DNA of 64,000 nt from Streptococcus sp. 29887 (GCF_032595075.1 NZ_CP118735.1:710001-774000); one strand, 5' to 3'; positions 25,949 through 35,075 are shown, counted from the first letter of the stretch. The notes: a model not told the origin generated them from the letters alone. Made by a program: numbers and translations.

Positions 25949-27262
25949 ATGAGGATTGGACTGTTTACGGATACCTATTTTCCACAGGTTTCAGGGGTTG
26001 CGACCTCTATTCGTACCTTAAAAACAGAGTTGGAGAAGCTAGGTCATACGGTATTTATTTTTACAACAACAGATGAGGATGTCAATCGCTATGAAGATTG
26101 GGATATTATTCGTATTCCCAGTGTTCCATTTTTTGCCTTTAAAGATAGGCGAGTGGCCTATGCAGGCTTTACAGACGCCTTGAAGATTGCTAGCCGGTAC
26201 AAGCTAGATATTATTCATACCCATACAGAGTTCGCCTTGGGGATTTTGGGTAAGATGGTGGCTAGAGAACTAGGCATTCCAGTTGTCCATACCTACCATA
26301 CCCAGTATGAAGATTATGTGCATTATATTGCTAAGGGGCGGATTATTCGTCCAGGCATGATTAAGTATTTTGTTCGGGCCTATTTGCGTGATTTAGATGG
26401 GGTTATCTGTCCTAGCGAAATTGTGGAAGATTTGTTGACCGGCTACGATATTCCGATTTCCAAACGGGTCATTCCTACTGGCATTGATTTGGCTAAGTTT
26501 GAACGACCAGAGATTTCGGGAGAGGATACGGCTGAATTGCGGTCACAACTGGGAATTGAAACCGATGAAACTATGTTGCTCAGTCTGTCACGGATTTCCC
26601 ATGAAAAAAATATTCAGGCCATTATTAAGGCCATGCCGAAAATTCTTTCGGAAAATCCCAAGGTCAAATTGGTCATTGTTGGTGGTGGGCCCTATGCAGC
26701 TGCTTTGGAGGACTTGATTGCTGAACTGGCTTTGGAAGAACATGTTCAGTTAACAGGGATGATTGCGCCAAGTGATACTGCCCTTTACTACAAGGCTGCA
26801 GATTTCTTTATCTCCGCCTCGACTAGTGAAACACAGGGCTTGACCTTCTTAGAAAGCCTGGCTTCAGGAACTCCGATTTTAGCCCATGTCAATCCCTATT
26901 TGAAGAATGTGGTAACGGATAAGATGTTTGGAACCCTCTTTATTCGTGAGCAGGAATTGGCTGATGCAGTAGTAGAAGCCATTGTTGCAACACCGCCAAT
27001 GAATGCGCATGTTTTGAATAAGAAGTTATATGAAATTTCTTCAACAAATTTTGGTCGTCGTGTCTACGAATATTACTTAGATTTGAAAATTTCCTATGAT
27101 TTCCGTAGGGAACACACCAATCAGGATACGGTAGCAGAAGCAATTTTGAAGGAAACCATTTACTTACCCCAAAAAATTGTTGTCAAGTCAACGGATACGA
27201 CTGTGAAGATTTTGAAAAAATCTGTTGAGCAGGTCAAATCCATTCGGAATTTCTTTGACTGA
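25949..27262 (+). CDS. GT4 glycosyltransferase, 1,2-diacylglycerol 3-glucosyltransferase type
   Basis: A 437-residue GT4 enzyme beginning MRIGLFTDTYFPQVSGVATS, with HTHTEFALGILGK, PTGIDLAKF, LSRISHEKN and the donor motif TSETQGLTFLESLASG. This matches streptococcal synthases of alpha-monoglucosyl-diacylglycerol. A C-terminal extension (KISYDFRREHTNQDTVAEAI onward) is amphipathic and may bind the membrane. It starts directly after the upstream stop, with GGAG inside that gene. Confidence 0.85.
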   Translation: MRIGLFTDTYFPQVSGVATSIRTLKTELEKLGHTVFIFTTTDEDVNRYEDWDIIRIPSVPFFAFKDRRVAYAGFTDALKIASRYKLDIIHTHTEFALGILGKMVARELGIPVVHTYHTQYEDYVHYIAKGRIIRPGMIKYFVRAYLRDLDGVICPSEIVEDLLTGYDIPISKRVIPTGIDLAKFERPEISGEDTAELRSQLGIETDETMLLSLSRISHEKNIQAIIKAMPKILSENPKVKLVIVGGGPYAAALEDLIAELALEEHVQLTGMIAPSDTALYYKAADFFISASTSETQGLTFLESLASGTPILAHVNPYLKNVVTDKMFGTLFIREQELADAVVEAIVATPPMNAHVLNKKLYEISSTNFGRRVYEYYLDLKISYDFRREHTNQDTVAEAILKETIYLPQKIVVKSTDTTVKILKKSVEQVKSIRNFFD

Positions 27263-27343
27263 GTGGATGCTTGGAATAGTTTATTCTAAAGATATTACTT
27301 GGGTAGTTCCATCCTTCATTTGCTAGTCAAAAAGAGGTTTCTT

Positions 27344-27691
27344 ATGAATAAAAAGATGAAAATAGGCTTGCTTTATACTTTGATTATTTTATTCTTTTAT
27401 GTTGGTATCTATGGTCTTGCTTCTTTTTTAGATACTTATCTTGCCAAGGCCTTGATTGTCAACAATATTCTTTTTTATACTCCACTAGGCTTATTCATCT
27501 TAGGCCTGATTGATGGTCATGGTTATGGTTTTTCCGTAAGGGTTCCTGTCCTAGCCTTTCTCCTCTTTCCTCTTACTATTTTTAATTTTGGAGAGTGGAT
27601 CTGGTACTATCAGGTCATCTATAGTCTGTGTGCGGTGGTCGGATGGTTGTTAGGCGCTCTGCTATGCCACATAAAAAATAAAAGTCTTTGA
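27344..27691 (+). CDS. Small four-helix membrane protein
   Basis: A 115-residue protein, mostly hydrophobic (LLYTLIILFFYVGIYGLASF; FLLFPLTIFNFGEWIWYY; LCAVVGWLLGALLC). ATG 27344 follows AAGAGG. It lies after the glycolipid synthases but 81 bases away. I do not recognise the family. Confidence 0.75.
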   Translation: MNKKMKIGLLYTLIILFFYVGIYGLASFLDTYLAKALIVNNILFYTPLGLFILGLIDGHGYGFSVRVPVLAFLLFPLTIFNFGEWIWYYQVIYSLCAVVGWLLGALLCHIKNKSL

Positions 27692-27715
27692 AAAAATGGA
27701 AAAAGGTGGTATAAT
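27688..27715 (+). promoter_or_regulatory. Promoter of the T-box operon
   Basis: TTGAAA (27688-27693), 16 bases, TATAAT (27710-27715), placed just upstream of the T-box leader and partly within the end of the preceding gene. Confidence 0.7.
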
Positions 27716-27721
27716 ACCACT

Positions 27722-27937
27722 TAGAGACTTATCAATTCTAGGAAATCTTTGAGAGAGTGTGCGGTGGGTGCAAGCACATAGAGGATAGGATTGACACTAC
27801 TCGGTATGATTTTATGCAAACATAAAAGGGTGGTTCCCTTATCGCCAATCTGAGGTAGTCAGGCTTTTCGGTGTGACTGCGAATGAAGGTGGAACCACGT
27901 TACGACGTCCTTTTGCGAGGGCGTCGTATTTTCTGTT
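27722..27937 (+). ncRNA. T-box leader, probably threonine-specific
   Basis: The T-box sequence AAGGTGGAACCACG is at 27886-27899. It is followed by the terminator hairpin TACGACGTCC (27901-27910) with GGGCGTCGTA (27919-27928) and a T-run. Stem I features (GAGAGTGTGCGGTGGGTG) lie upstream. Aligning GACACTACTC with the usual GAA-specifier-A layout puts ACT, a threonine codon, in the specifier position. UGGA in the antiterminator bulge would pair with a tRNA ending UCCA. The nearby thrS supports this reading. Uncharged tRNA-Thr should permit read-through. Confidence 0.88.
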
Positions 27938-27949
27938 GGAGGAGGACTG

Positions 27950-28267
27950 ATGCTACCTGATGATTTATTAAGACGGTGTCAAGATGTGCGTCGTGCTTAC
28001 AGAGAGTTGGAAGTCAAGCACCATGAGAAAGAGTGGTCCGTCGAGGAGGACCTCTTGGCTCTGACCAATGATATTGGCAACATGAACCGTCTCATTATGA
28101 CCAAGCAGGGTCGTTACTATGACGAAACGCCCTATACTTTGGAGCATAAATTGGCTGAAAATATCTGGTGGTTGATTGAATTGGCCGACCGCCTGGATAT
28201 TGATATTCAAAAAGAAATGGAAACCTTTTTAACTCAGAAAGAAGAGTTATTGGGGATTAAAAAATAA
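27950..28267 (+). CDS. MazG-like protein
   Basis: A 105-residue all-helical protein of the MazG-like NTP pyrophosphohydrolase superfamily: EEDLLALTNDIGNMNRLIMTK, then YTLEHKLAENIWWLIELADRL. The acidic metal-binding helices are partly kept. The substrate is unknown. A strong GGAGGAGG site follows the T-box terminator directly, so expression depends on T-box read-through. It precedes thrS. Confidence 0.82.
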   Translation: MLPDDLLRRCQDVRRAYRELEVKHHEKEWSVEEDLLALTNDIGNMNRLIMTKQGRYYDETPYTLEHKLAENIWWLIELADRLDIDIQKEMETFLTQKEELLGIKK

Positions 28268-28277
28268 ATAAAAAAAT

Positions 28278-28422
28278 AGAAAGGACTAGGGCATCCGTAT
28301 TTGGTTGAACTGAATACGGGCTACGGACTAGGCCAAAAAGATAAACGAGAACTAGACGCTTGCGTCGTCGTTCTGTTTCCTATTTTGTCTGTGTCCGCTT
28401 AACGCCCTTTATATCTTATATT
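28278..28422 (+). ncRNA. Structured thrS leader sharing boxes with the cshA leader
   Basis: Ordered boxes: AGAAAGGA (28278-28285), AAAAAGATA (28335-28343), CCTATTTT (28379-28386), CTTAACGC (28398-28405), then CTT. Stems: AGGGC (28288-28292) with GCCCT (28404-28408), CCGTATT (28295-28301) with AATACGG (28313-28319), AACGA with TCGTT, and GACGC with GCGTC. The same boxes precede cshA. No Shine-Dalgarno sequence stands before the thrS ATG. Function unknown. Confidence 0.6.
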
Positions 28423-30375
28423 ATGATTAAAATTACTTTCCCAGATGGTGCTGTTCGTGAGTACCAAGCTGGTGTGACAACTTTTGAAATTGCGGAGAGT
28501 ATCAGCAAGTCTTTGGCGAAAAAGGCGCTTGCTGGTAAGTTCAATGGTAAATTGATTGACACCACTCGTGCTATTGAAGAGGACGGTACGCTTGAAATCG
28601 TAACGCCTGATCATGAGGATGCTTTGCCTATCTTGCGTCATTCAGCAGCCCACTTGTTTGCCCAAGCGGCTCGTCGCCTTTTCCCAGACATCAAGTTGGG
28701 GGTTGGTCCAGCCATTCAGGACGGTTTCTACTATGATACGGACAATGCTGCTGGTCAGATTTCAAATGAAGACCTGCCACGTATTCAGGAAGAAATGGCT
28801 AAAATTGTCAAGGAAAACTTCCCTTCTGAACGCCGTGAGGTGACTAAGGAAGAAGCTCTTGAAATTTTCAAAAATGATCCATACAAGCTGGAACTCATTC
28901 AAGAACATTCTGATGATGAAGGCGGTTTGACCATCTATACCCAAGGCGAATACGTGGACCTCTGCCGTGGCCCACACGTTCCGTCAACAGGCCGTATCCA
29001 GATTTTTGAATTGCTCAACGTGGCTGGTGCTTACTGGCGTGGTAAGAGCGAAAATCCAATGATGCAACGGGTCTATGGTACGGCTTGGTTTGATAAGAAA
29101 GACCTCAAGGCTTACCTTCAAATGCGTGAGGAAGCCAAAGAGCGTGACCACCGTAAACTTGGTAAGGAATTGGATCTCTTCATGATCAGCCAAGAAGTTG
29201 GCCAAGGTTTACCATTCTGGTTGCCAAACGGAGCGACTATCCGTCGTACCTTGGAGCGTTACATTACAGATAAAGAGTTGGCTTCAGGTTACCAGCACGT
29301 TTATACGCCACCATTGGCTTCTGTTGAACTCTATAAGACTTCAGGTCACTGGGAGCATTACTCAGAAGATATGTTCCCAACTATGGACATGGGTGACGGT
29401 GAAGAGTTCGTGCTTCGTCCGATGAACTGTCCGCACCACATTCAAGTTTACAAAAACCATGTGCGTTCATACCGTGAGTTGCCAGTACGTATCGCTGAGC
29501 TTGGTATGATGCACCGCTATGAAAAATCTGGTGCATTGACTGGCTTGCAACGGGTGCGTGAGATGACTCTTAACGACGGTCATATTTTCGTGACACCTGA
29601 GCAAATCCAAGAAGAGTTTAAAAAAGCTCTCCAGTTGATTATTGATGTGTACGCAGATTTCAACCTAAACGACTACCGTTTCCGCCTGTCTTATCGTGAT
29701 CCAGAGGACAAAGAGAAGTACTACGATAACGATGAGATGTGGGAAAATGCCCAGCGTATGCTGAAAGGTGCCATGGATGAAATGGGTGTGGATTACTTTG
29801 AAGCAGAGGGTGAAGCAGCCTTCTACGGTCCGAAATTGGATATCCAGGTGAAAACTGCCCTTGGTAACGAAGAAACCCTGTCAACTATTCAGTTAGACTT
29901 CCTCTTGCCAGAACGCTTTGGTTTGACTTATATCGGTGCTGATGGTGAGGAGCACCGCCCAGTCATGATTCACCGTGGTGTGATTTCAACTATGGAACGC
30001 TTCACAGCTATCTTGATTGAAACCTACAAAGGTGCCTTCCCAACCTGGTTGGCCCCAACCCAAGTGACCATGATTCCAATCTCTGTGGAAGCTCATTTGG
30101 ATTACGCTTGGAAGGTTGCTAAAGAATTGCAAGACCGTGGCGTTCGCGTACACGTAGATGAGCGGAACGAGAAGATGCAGTACAAGATCCGTCAGAGCCA
30201 GACCAGCAAGATTCCATACCAGCTCATCGTCGGTGACAAGGAAATGGAAGACAATGCTGTCAACGTTCGTCGCTACGGAAGCAAGGCAACACAGACCCAG
30301 TCTGTGGCAGAATTTGTGGACCATATCCTAGCAGATATTGCCCGTAAGTCAAGACCTGCTGAAGCAGCTGAATAA
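28423..30375 (+). CDS. thrS: Threonyl-tRNA synthetase
   Basis: A 650-residue class II synthetase charging tRNA-Thr. In order: an N-terminal TGS domain ([17 protein letters not shown]), the editing domain with [16 protein letters not shown], motif 2 region [14 protein letters not shown] with the zinc Cys, motif 3 [13 protein letters not shown], and an anticodon-binding domain. I chose ATG 28423 from homology; 21 upstream codons belong to the structured leader. Its stop codon lies in the target duplication of the ISL3 element inserted just after it. Confidence 0.96.
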   Translation: MIKITFPDGAVREYQAGVTTFEIAESISKSLAKKALAGKFNGKLIDTTRAIEEDGTLEIVTPDHEDALPILRHSAAHLFAQAARRLFPDIKLGVGPAIQDGFYYDTDNAAGQISNEDLPRIQEEMAKIVKENFPSERREVTKEEALEIFKNDPYKLELIQEHSDDEGGLTIYTQGEYVDLCRGPHVPSTGRIQIFELLNVAGAYWRGKSENPMMQRVYGTAWFDKKDLKAYLQMREEAKERDHRKLGKELDLFMISQEVGQGLPFWLPNGATIRRTLERYITDKELASGYQHVYTPPLASVELYKTSGHWEHYSEDMFPTMDMGDGEEFVLRPMNCPHHIQVYKNHVRSYRELPVRIAELGMMHRYEKSGALTGLQRVREMTLNDGHIFVTPEQIQEEFKKALQLIIDVYADFNLNDYRFRLSYRDPEDKEKYYDNDEMWENAQRMLKGAMDEMGVDYFEAEGEAAFYGPKLDIQVKTALGNEETLSTIQLDFLLPERFGLTYIGADGEEHRPVMIHRGVISTMERFTAILIETYKGAFPTWLAPTQVTMIPISVEAHLDYAWKVAKELQDRGVRVHVDERNEKMQYKIRQSQTSKIPYQLIVGDKEMEDNAVNVRRYGSKATQTQSVAEFVDHILADIARKSRPAEAAE

Positions 30376-30379
30376 TAAT

Positions 30380-31794
30380 GGCTCTTTGTCAACTGTAGTG
30401 GGTAGATGAAAAGCTAACACCTAGAGAGGACGAACTTCGTTCTCTCTTTCTTTATGTTCAAAGCAATCAAAATGCGTTTTTTAAAATTTTCAAAGTTCCT
30501 AAAACCAAAGGCATTTCTCTTAATGACTTTGATGAGATTGTTGGTAGCTTCCAGTTTGGCGTTGGAATAAGGCAATTCCAGGGCGTTTAAAACCTTGTCT
30601 TTATCCTTTAGAAATGTCTTAAATACCGTCTGGAAAATAGGATTAACATTGGCCATTTCCTGTTCAATAAGGTCAAAGAAATGAACTGAGTTTTTCTCTT
30701 GGAAATGGAACAAGAGAAATTGATAGAGTTCATAGTGCTGTCGGAGTTCATCTGAGTAGGATAGGAGTTTTTCTAGAATTTCCTTGTTAGTCAAGTGCAT
30801 GCGAAACATAGGGCGATAAAATCGTTTATCGCTGAGTTTACGGCCATCTTGTTGAATCAATTTCCAGTAACGTTTCAAGGCTCGGTATTCGTGCGATTTT
30901 CTGTCGAATTGATTCATGATTTGAATGCGGACACGGTTCATAGCACGGCTGAGGTGTTGTACGATATGAAAGCGGTCAAGGACGATTTTAGCATGCGGAA
31001 AAAGCTGTTTAGCCAATTGGTAGTATGGACTAAACATGTCCATAGTGATAACTTTAACGCGGTTTCTAGCCTGTCTGGAATAGCGTAGGAAGTGGTTTCT
31101 AATCGTGGCTTGCGTGCGTCCATCGAGGATAGAGATGACTTTTAGCGAGTCGAAATCCTGAGCGATGAAACTCATTTTTCCCTTCTTGAAGCCGTACTCA
31201 TCCCAGCTCATATTCTCAGGCAACCAATTCCAGTCGGATTTAAATTGGAACTCATTTAGCTTGCGAATGACGGTTGAGGTAGAGACGGCAAGGCGCTTAG
31301 CGATATCGGTCATAGACTGTTTTTCAATGAGAAGTTGAGCGATTTTCTGGTGAACGATGTTTGCGATTTGGTGGTTCTTCTTGACCAGAGGAGTTTCAGC
31401 GACAGCCATTTTTCCGCAGTCTTTGCACTTGAAACGGCGCTTTTTCAGGCGAATGAGAGTTCGGTAGCCAGCACACTCCAGATAAGGGATTTTAGAAGCT
31501 TTCTGGAAGTCGTATTTGTCCATCTGTCCCTTGCAGGCAGGACATTTAGGAGGCTCGTAATCCAAGTAACCATGAAGTTCTTTGTGCGTTCCCATATTGT
31601 ATTCATCAGTGATAATAATATTTTTGTCTTTTATTCCGAGAAAATTTGTGATAAGATTTAGTTGTTCCATATGAGTCTTTCTAATGAGTTGTTTAGTCGC
31701 TTTTCATTATAGGTCATATGGGACTTTTTTTCTATACTCAAAAAAGCTCCATAATTTCCATGGTGGATTTACCCACTACAGAAATTATAGAGCC
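30380..31794 (-). mobile_element. ISL3-family insertion sequence, copy 1 (IS1167-like)
   Basis: 1415 bp. The ends are related inverted repeats: left GGCTCT...CTGTAGTGGGTAGAT and, from the right end, GGCTCT...CTGTAGTGGGTAAAT. An exact 8-bp target duplication ATAATAAT flanks it (30372-30379 and 31795-31802). The insertion lies between thrS and its terminator. Confidence 0.95.
30414..31670 (-). CDS. ISL3-family transposase
   Basis: A 418-residue transposase with an N-terminal zinc-ribbon (CPACKGQM; CKDC), helix-turn-helix (SMTDIAKRLAVSTSTVIRKL) and a DDE domain (MSFIAQDFDSLKVISILDGR; VITMDMFSPYYQLAKQLFP; YSNAKLEATNNLIKVIKRNAFG). It is full length with no frameshift, so it may be active. It differs from the second copy at scattered residues. 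Confidence 0.93.
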   Translation of the reverse strand: MEQLNLITNFLGIKDKNIIITDEYNMGTHKELHGYLDYEPPKCPACKGQMDKYDFQKASKIPYLECAGYRTLIRLKKRRFKCKDCGKMAVAETPLVKKNHQIANIVHQKIAQLLIEKQSMTDIAKRLAVSTSTVIRKLNEFQFKSDWNWLPENMSWDEYGFKKGKMSFIAQDFDSLKVISILDGRTQATIRNHFLRYSRQARNRVKVITMDMFSPYYQLAKQLFPHAKIVLDRFHIVQHLSRAMNRVRIQIMNQFDRKSHEYRALKRYWKLIQQDGRKLSDKRFYRPMFRMHLTNKEILEKLLSYSDELRQHYELYQFLLFHFQEKNSVHFFDLIEQEMANVNPIFQTVFKTFLKDKDKVLNALELPYSNAKLEATNNLIKVIKRNAFGFRNFENFKKRILIALNIKKERTKFVLSRC

Positions 31795-31809
31795 ATAATA
31801 ATTATAAGG

Positions 31810-31834
31810 AGAAGTCCGAAAGGGCTTCTTTTTT
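31810..31834 (+). terminator. Displaced thrS terminator
   Basis: AGAAGTCC-GAAA-GGGCTTCT followed by Ts. It lies eight bases beyond the ISL3 target duplication. Joining the two flanks puts it about 20 bases after the thrS stop. Confidence 0.8.
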
Positions 31835-31836
31835 GG

Positions 31837-31842
31837 TATAAT
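31837..31842 (+). promoter_or_regulatory. Extended -10 promoter of the following gene
   Basis: TGGTATAAT (-10 at 31837-31842), 23 bases before ATG 31865, with AAAGAGGTG as ribosome site. Confidence 0.5.
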
Positions 31843-31864
31843 AGTCAAGGAAAGAGGTGCTTAA

Positions 31865-32728
31865 ATGAAAAGGATAATGAAGTTTATTGTAGGTCTTATA
31901 TTAGGAATTATTGGTTTCTTTGGCATTTTGTTGCTTTGTCTATTGTTGCTCTTTAGTCCCAAAGTGGCTACTCGAGAGGAATTGATATCGTATCAGACGA
32001 TGCTTGAACAGGGTATGGAGTCATATGGTTTCACTGGTAAGGTGGAGTTGACAAAATTTCGTCCTATAACCATTGGTAACCCATGGGATGTTCTAGAGTA
32101 TGATTATACTGAGGTTATAGATGGTCAGTCAATTACACTTCAATCCTCTGATACTTTGGTCAATAACCGAATTGAAGGACAGGAGGCGTTAAATGGATTA
32201 CTAAATATGACAGTCTATTTTAATGATAGTCCAAGCGGAATGTTGTATCAATTTGATGGTATCGTTGACCAAGCTATGTGGCATCAGCCGAGAGGTAAAT
32301 ATTTGCTGAATCAGGCACAGCAGATATTTAAATTGATGGAAGAAAAAGATTTCACTTTGTTTGAAGTGGATGGTAGGCTTGAAACTCAGGATGAAAAACT
32401 GATAAAGTTTTATAAAAAGGTAGAGGAAAATCGCTATAATGGTCGGGCTTTTGCAGGTTTTTATGATATAAATTTGGACTGGCTCATGGAGGAAGAAATG
32501 GCGGTAATTGAAGTTGAATTTTTTAATAAGAAGGACCTTGGTTTAGAAAATGACTTACTGGAGGAAGATAAATTACTAGCTGATTTAAAACAGAAAGTCG
32601 AAACATTTGACTATTCTAATGTGGAAGACGGAACCTACAGAATTGGTTTTCGTAGACCTGGAGTGCAGTCGACAAGTTTTTTCGTAACAATCAAGGTAAA
32701 AGATCATCGTCATTCATTCTTAAAATAG
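31865..32728 (+). CDS. Membrane-anchored protein of unknown function
   Basis: A 287-residue protein with one N-terminal hydrophobic anchor (about 8-30: IVGLILGIIGFFGILLLCLL) and no lipobox. The extracytoplasmic part of about 255 residues (YGFTGKVELTKFRPITIGNPWDV onward) matches no family I know. It is monocistronic, with its own promoter and a terminator at 32743-32772. Confidence 0.78.
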   Translation: MKRIMKFIVGLILGIIGFFGILLLCLLLLFSPKVATREELISYQTMLEQGMESYGFTGKVELTKFRPITIGNPWDVLEYDYTEVIDGQSITLQSSDTLVNNRIEGQEALNGLLNMTVYFNDSPSGMLYQFDGIVDQAMWHQPRGKYLLNQAQQIFKLMEEKDFTLFEVDGRLETQDEKLIKFYKKVEENRYNGRAFAGFYDINLDWLMEEEMAVIEVEFFNKKDLGLENDLLEEDKLLADLKQKVETFDYSNVEDGTYRIGFRRPGVQSTSFFVTIKVKDHRHSFLK

Positions 32729-32742
32729 TTGTTACAAACACA

Positions 32743-32774
32743 AAAACTCCCAACCAAGTGGCTGGGAGTTTTGG
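32743..32774. terminator. Terminator between convergent genes
   Basis: AAAACTCCCA (32743-32752) pairs with TGGGAGTTTT (32763-32772), perfect over 10 bp. Confidence 0.85.
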
Positions 32775-32777
32775 TAG

Positions 32778-32834
32778 TACTCAATGAAAATCAAAATCAA
32801 GTCAACAACGACTGAGTTTGATTTTCGAAGAGTA
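32778..32834. repeat. MITE-like element, family 1, short form
   Basis: The 18-bp ends TACTCAATGAAAATCAAA (32778-32795) and TTTGATTTTCGAAGAGTA (32817-32834) are inverted copies with few mismatches, enclosing 21 bases. The same ends bound the element at 55457-55840. Confidence 0.75.
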
Positions 32835-33494
32835 TTATTCAATACTGCTCGCCCAAGACTTGGCCACATAACGTGACAGGCTTGAGATAGCAAAGTTGAT
32901 GACAAAGTAGATGAGAGCAACCATGAGATAGAGGGCAAAGACTTGTTCAGCTTCAAAATGGCGTCCCATGAGGATTTGGCTAGCACCGAAAAGCTCTTGC
33001 AAAGCGATAACGGAGTAGAGGAAACTGGTATCCTTGATAACCGTCACAATCTGCGAGATGATAGCTGGTAGCATCTTACGAATGGCCTGAGGCATGATGA
33101 TATAGACCATGATTTGTACTGGGGTAAAACCCTGTGACAAACCAGCTTCAGTCTGGCCCGGTCCGATGGCGTTTAGACCACCACGGATAATCTCGGCCAT
33201 AGCTGCCGTGGTAAAAATAGTAAAGGCAGTAATACCGGCAGGCGTTGACTTCATTTGGAAGACCAAGAAGACTGTGAAAATCCAGAGCAAGTTGGGTACA
33301 TTTCGCACAAATTCAATATAAATCGTTGCAATCCACTTGAAGAGTGGATTTTTTCCATTTCGCATGATGGCTAAAATCATTCCGAAGAGAACTGAAAGAA
33401 CCACCGAAATACTAGAGATATAAAGGGTTAACTTCAAACCACTCCACAAGAGTTGGAAGGTTGAAGGCTTGAGTAATTCTAAAACATAATTCAT
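32835..33494 (-). CDS. Polar amino acid ABC transporter permease
   Basis: A 219-residue HisM/GlnP-type permease with about five helices. The ATPase-contact motif is GLSQGFTPVQIMVYIIMPQAIRKMLP. It is the last gene of a four-gene operon (ATPase, binding protein, permease, permease), an order like glutamate/glutamine importers such as gluABCD. A MITE-like repeat starts directly after its stop codon. Confidence 0.9.
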   Translation of the reverse strand: MNYVLELLKPSTFQLLWSGLKLTLYISSISVVLSVLFGMILAIMRNGKNPLFKWIATIYIEFVRNVPNLLWIFTVFLVFQMKSTPAGITAFTIFTTAAMAEIIRGGLNAIGPGQTEAGLSQGFTPVQIMVYIIMPQAIRKMLPAIISQIVTVIKDTSFLYSVIALQELFGASQILMGRHFEAEQVFALYLMVALIYFVINFAISSLSRYVAKSWASSIE

Positions 33495-33506
33495 TGTTCA
33501 ACCTCC

Positions 33507-34205
33507 TTAGTGTGAAAAGGTAGCCTTGTTTTTCTCTTCGATATGGCGGCCCCAGCTTGCAACTGGGAAACACATACAGAAATAGAGGAAAGCAGCTCCT
33601 GCAAAGGCTGGGATGTAGTTGGCATTCATGGCAGACCATGATTTTGTCATAAACATGATGTCAGCACCAGATATAATAGCAACTGTTGCCGTATTCTTAA
33701 TCAAGTTTACCACTTGGTTAGTTAATGGAGGTAGGATTGTTGGAATAGCCTGTGGCAAGATGATGATTCGCATGGTTTCAGACTGGGTAAAACCTTGTGA
33801 GAGTGCGGCTTCAGTCTGGCCAGTCGGCACAGCCTCAATCCCTGCACGGATGACCTCTGCGATATAGGCACCGTGGTAAAGTCCCACACAGATAACAGCT
33901 GTCCAGTAGATGGATGGCATGAGGATGTAGTTAGAAATCAAGGGCAAGCCATAATAAACAATCATGAACTGAACCAAGAGCGGAGTGTTTTGGAAGTATT
34001 CTACATAGACACGAGCTAGCACCTTTAAAAGCTTGTTCTTGCTAGAAGATAGGCTGCCAAAAAGTATGCCTAGTAACATGGCTGTGATAAAAGCCCCAAT
34101 AGCAATGGCTAGGGTGAAGAGGAAGCCTTGGAAGAAGAGAGGGAAGTCATTGAAATAACTAACCCAGTTTTCCCAAGCATAGGGACTTGTAGTCAAGATA
34201 GTCAT
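33507..34205 (-). CDS. Polar amino acid ABC transporter permease
   Basis: A 232-residue permease paired with the next gene. EAALSQGFTQSETMRIIILPQAI is the EAA loop. Five hydrophobic segments. The ribosome site AAAGGGAAA precedes ATG 34205. Confidence 0.9.
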   Translation of the reverse strand: MTILTTSPYAWENWVSYFNDFPLFFQGFLFTLAIAIGAFITAMLLGILFGSLSSSKNKLLKVLARVYVEYFQNTPLLVQFMIVYYGLPLISNYILMPSIYWTAVICVGLYHGAYIAEVIRAGIEAVPTGQTEAALSQGFTQSETMRIIILPQAIPTILPPLTNQVVNLIKNTATVAIISGADIMFMTKSWSAMNANYIPAFAGAAFLYFCMCFPVASWGRHIEEKNKATFSH

Positions 34206-34219
34206 AAAATTTTCCCTTT

Positions 34220-35065
34220 CTATTCGTCGGTTTCTGTTACAGGCTTCAAGCCATTGGCATCATAGATAGCCTGTAAACTGCCATCATTATGCCAAGTTTC
34301 AATAAGAGAATTTAGATAGGCATTCAAATCTTTGTTTGACAGTTTAGTGGCGATACCATAGTCAGATGCAGAGAAGCTGAAGTCCAGTAATTTAGACTTA
34401 GAACCAATGTAGCCTGATAGGATGGATTGGTCTACGGAGAAGCTATCAATACGATGGGCACGAAGCGATACAGAAAGTTCAGGATAGGAACCTAATTCCG
34501 CAAATGAAACAGAGATACCATATTTATCAGCTAAGTCAGTAATCAATTTACGGGTGATAGAGCCTTGTGCAACCCCAACAGTCTTTCCGTCTAAGTCGGT
34601 GAAGGTTTCAATGCCGCTATCTTTGTTGACTAATAAACCTACAGCATCTGTGTAGTAAGGGTTTGTAAAGTTGTAAAGCAACTTCCGCTCATCGGTAATA
34701 GTGAAGGTTGCGATGACCATGTCTACTTGACCATTATCCAAGAGCGGTCCTCGAGTTTGGGCTGTTACAGGGGTGAATTCAATATCCACTCCCAACTCAT
34801 CAGCAATTTTACGAGCGATGTCGATTTCCATACCCTCAAATTCATAAGTATCCGGATTTTTAAAGCCAAAGTTAGGGACGTCCTGTTTCACTCCGACACG
34901 GAGCACGCCTCTGTCAATGATGGCTTGAACCTGATCGCTATTAGTAATAGGGGCAGGTGTTTCTGTTTGGACAACGGTTTGATTGATATGGATAAAGAAC
35001 AGCGTTAAGATGCTGATGATAGCAAGCCTGACGGCTAAAAATAGATTGACTTTTTTATCTGTCAT
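34220..35065 (-). CDS. Amino acid ABC transporter substrate-binding protein
   Basis: A 281-residue SBP_bac_3 protein: RGVLRVGVKQDVPNFGFKNP, YEFEGMEIDIARKIADELG, VDMVIATFTITDERK. The N-terminal hydrophobic segment (about 8-24) has no lipobox Cys, so it seems membrane-anchored or secreted rather than lipidated, which is unusual in streptococci. ATG 35065 follows AGGAGG; the open frame continues upstream into the ATPase gene without a start signal. Glutamate, glutamine or aspartate is the likely ligand. Confidence 0.9.
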   Translation of the reverse strand: MTDKKVNLFLAVRLAIISILTLFFIHINQTVVQTETPAPITNSDQVQAIIDRGVLRVGVKQDVPNFGFKNPDTYEFEGMEIDIARKIADELGVDIEFTPVTAQTRGPLLDNGQVDMVIATFTITDERKLLYNFTNPYYTDAVGLLVNKDSGIETFTDLDGKTVGVAQGSITRKLITDLADKYGISVSFAELGSYPELSVSLRAHRIDSFSVDQSILSGYIGSKSKLLDFSFSASDYGIATKLSNKDLNAYLNSLIETWHNDGSLQAIYDANGLKPVTETDE

Positions 35066-35075
35066 AAGCAACCTC

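Noticed and set aside
30380..31794. Possible transposase pseudogene in ISL3 copy 1
   Set aside because: The frame is uninterrupted at 418 codons, both ends are intact and the target duplication is perfect, so it looks like a complete element.
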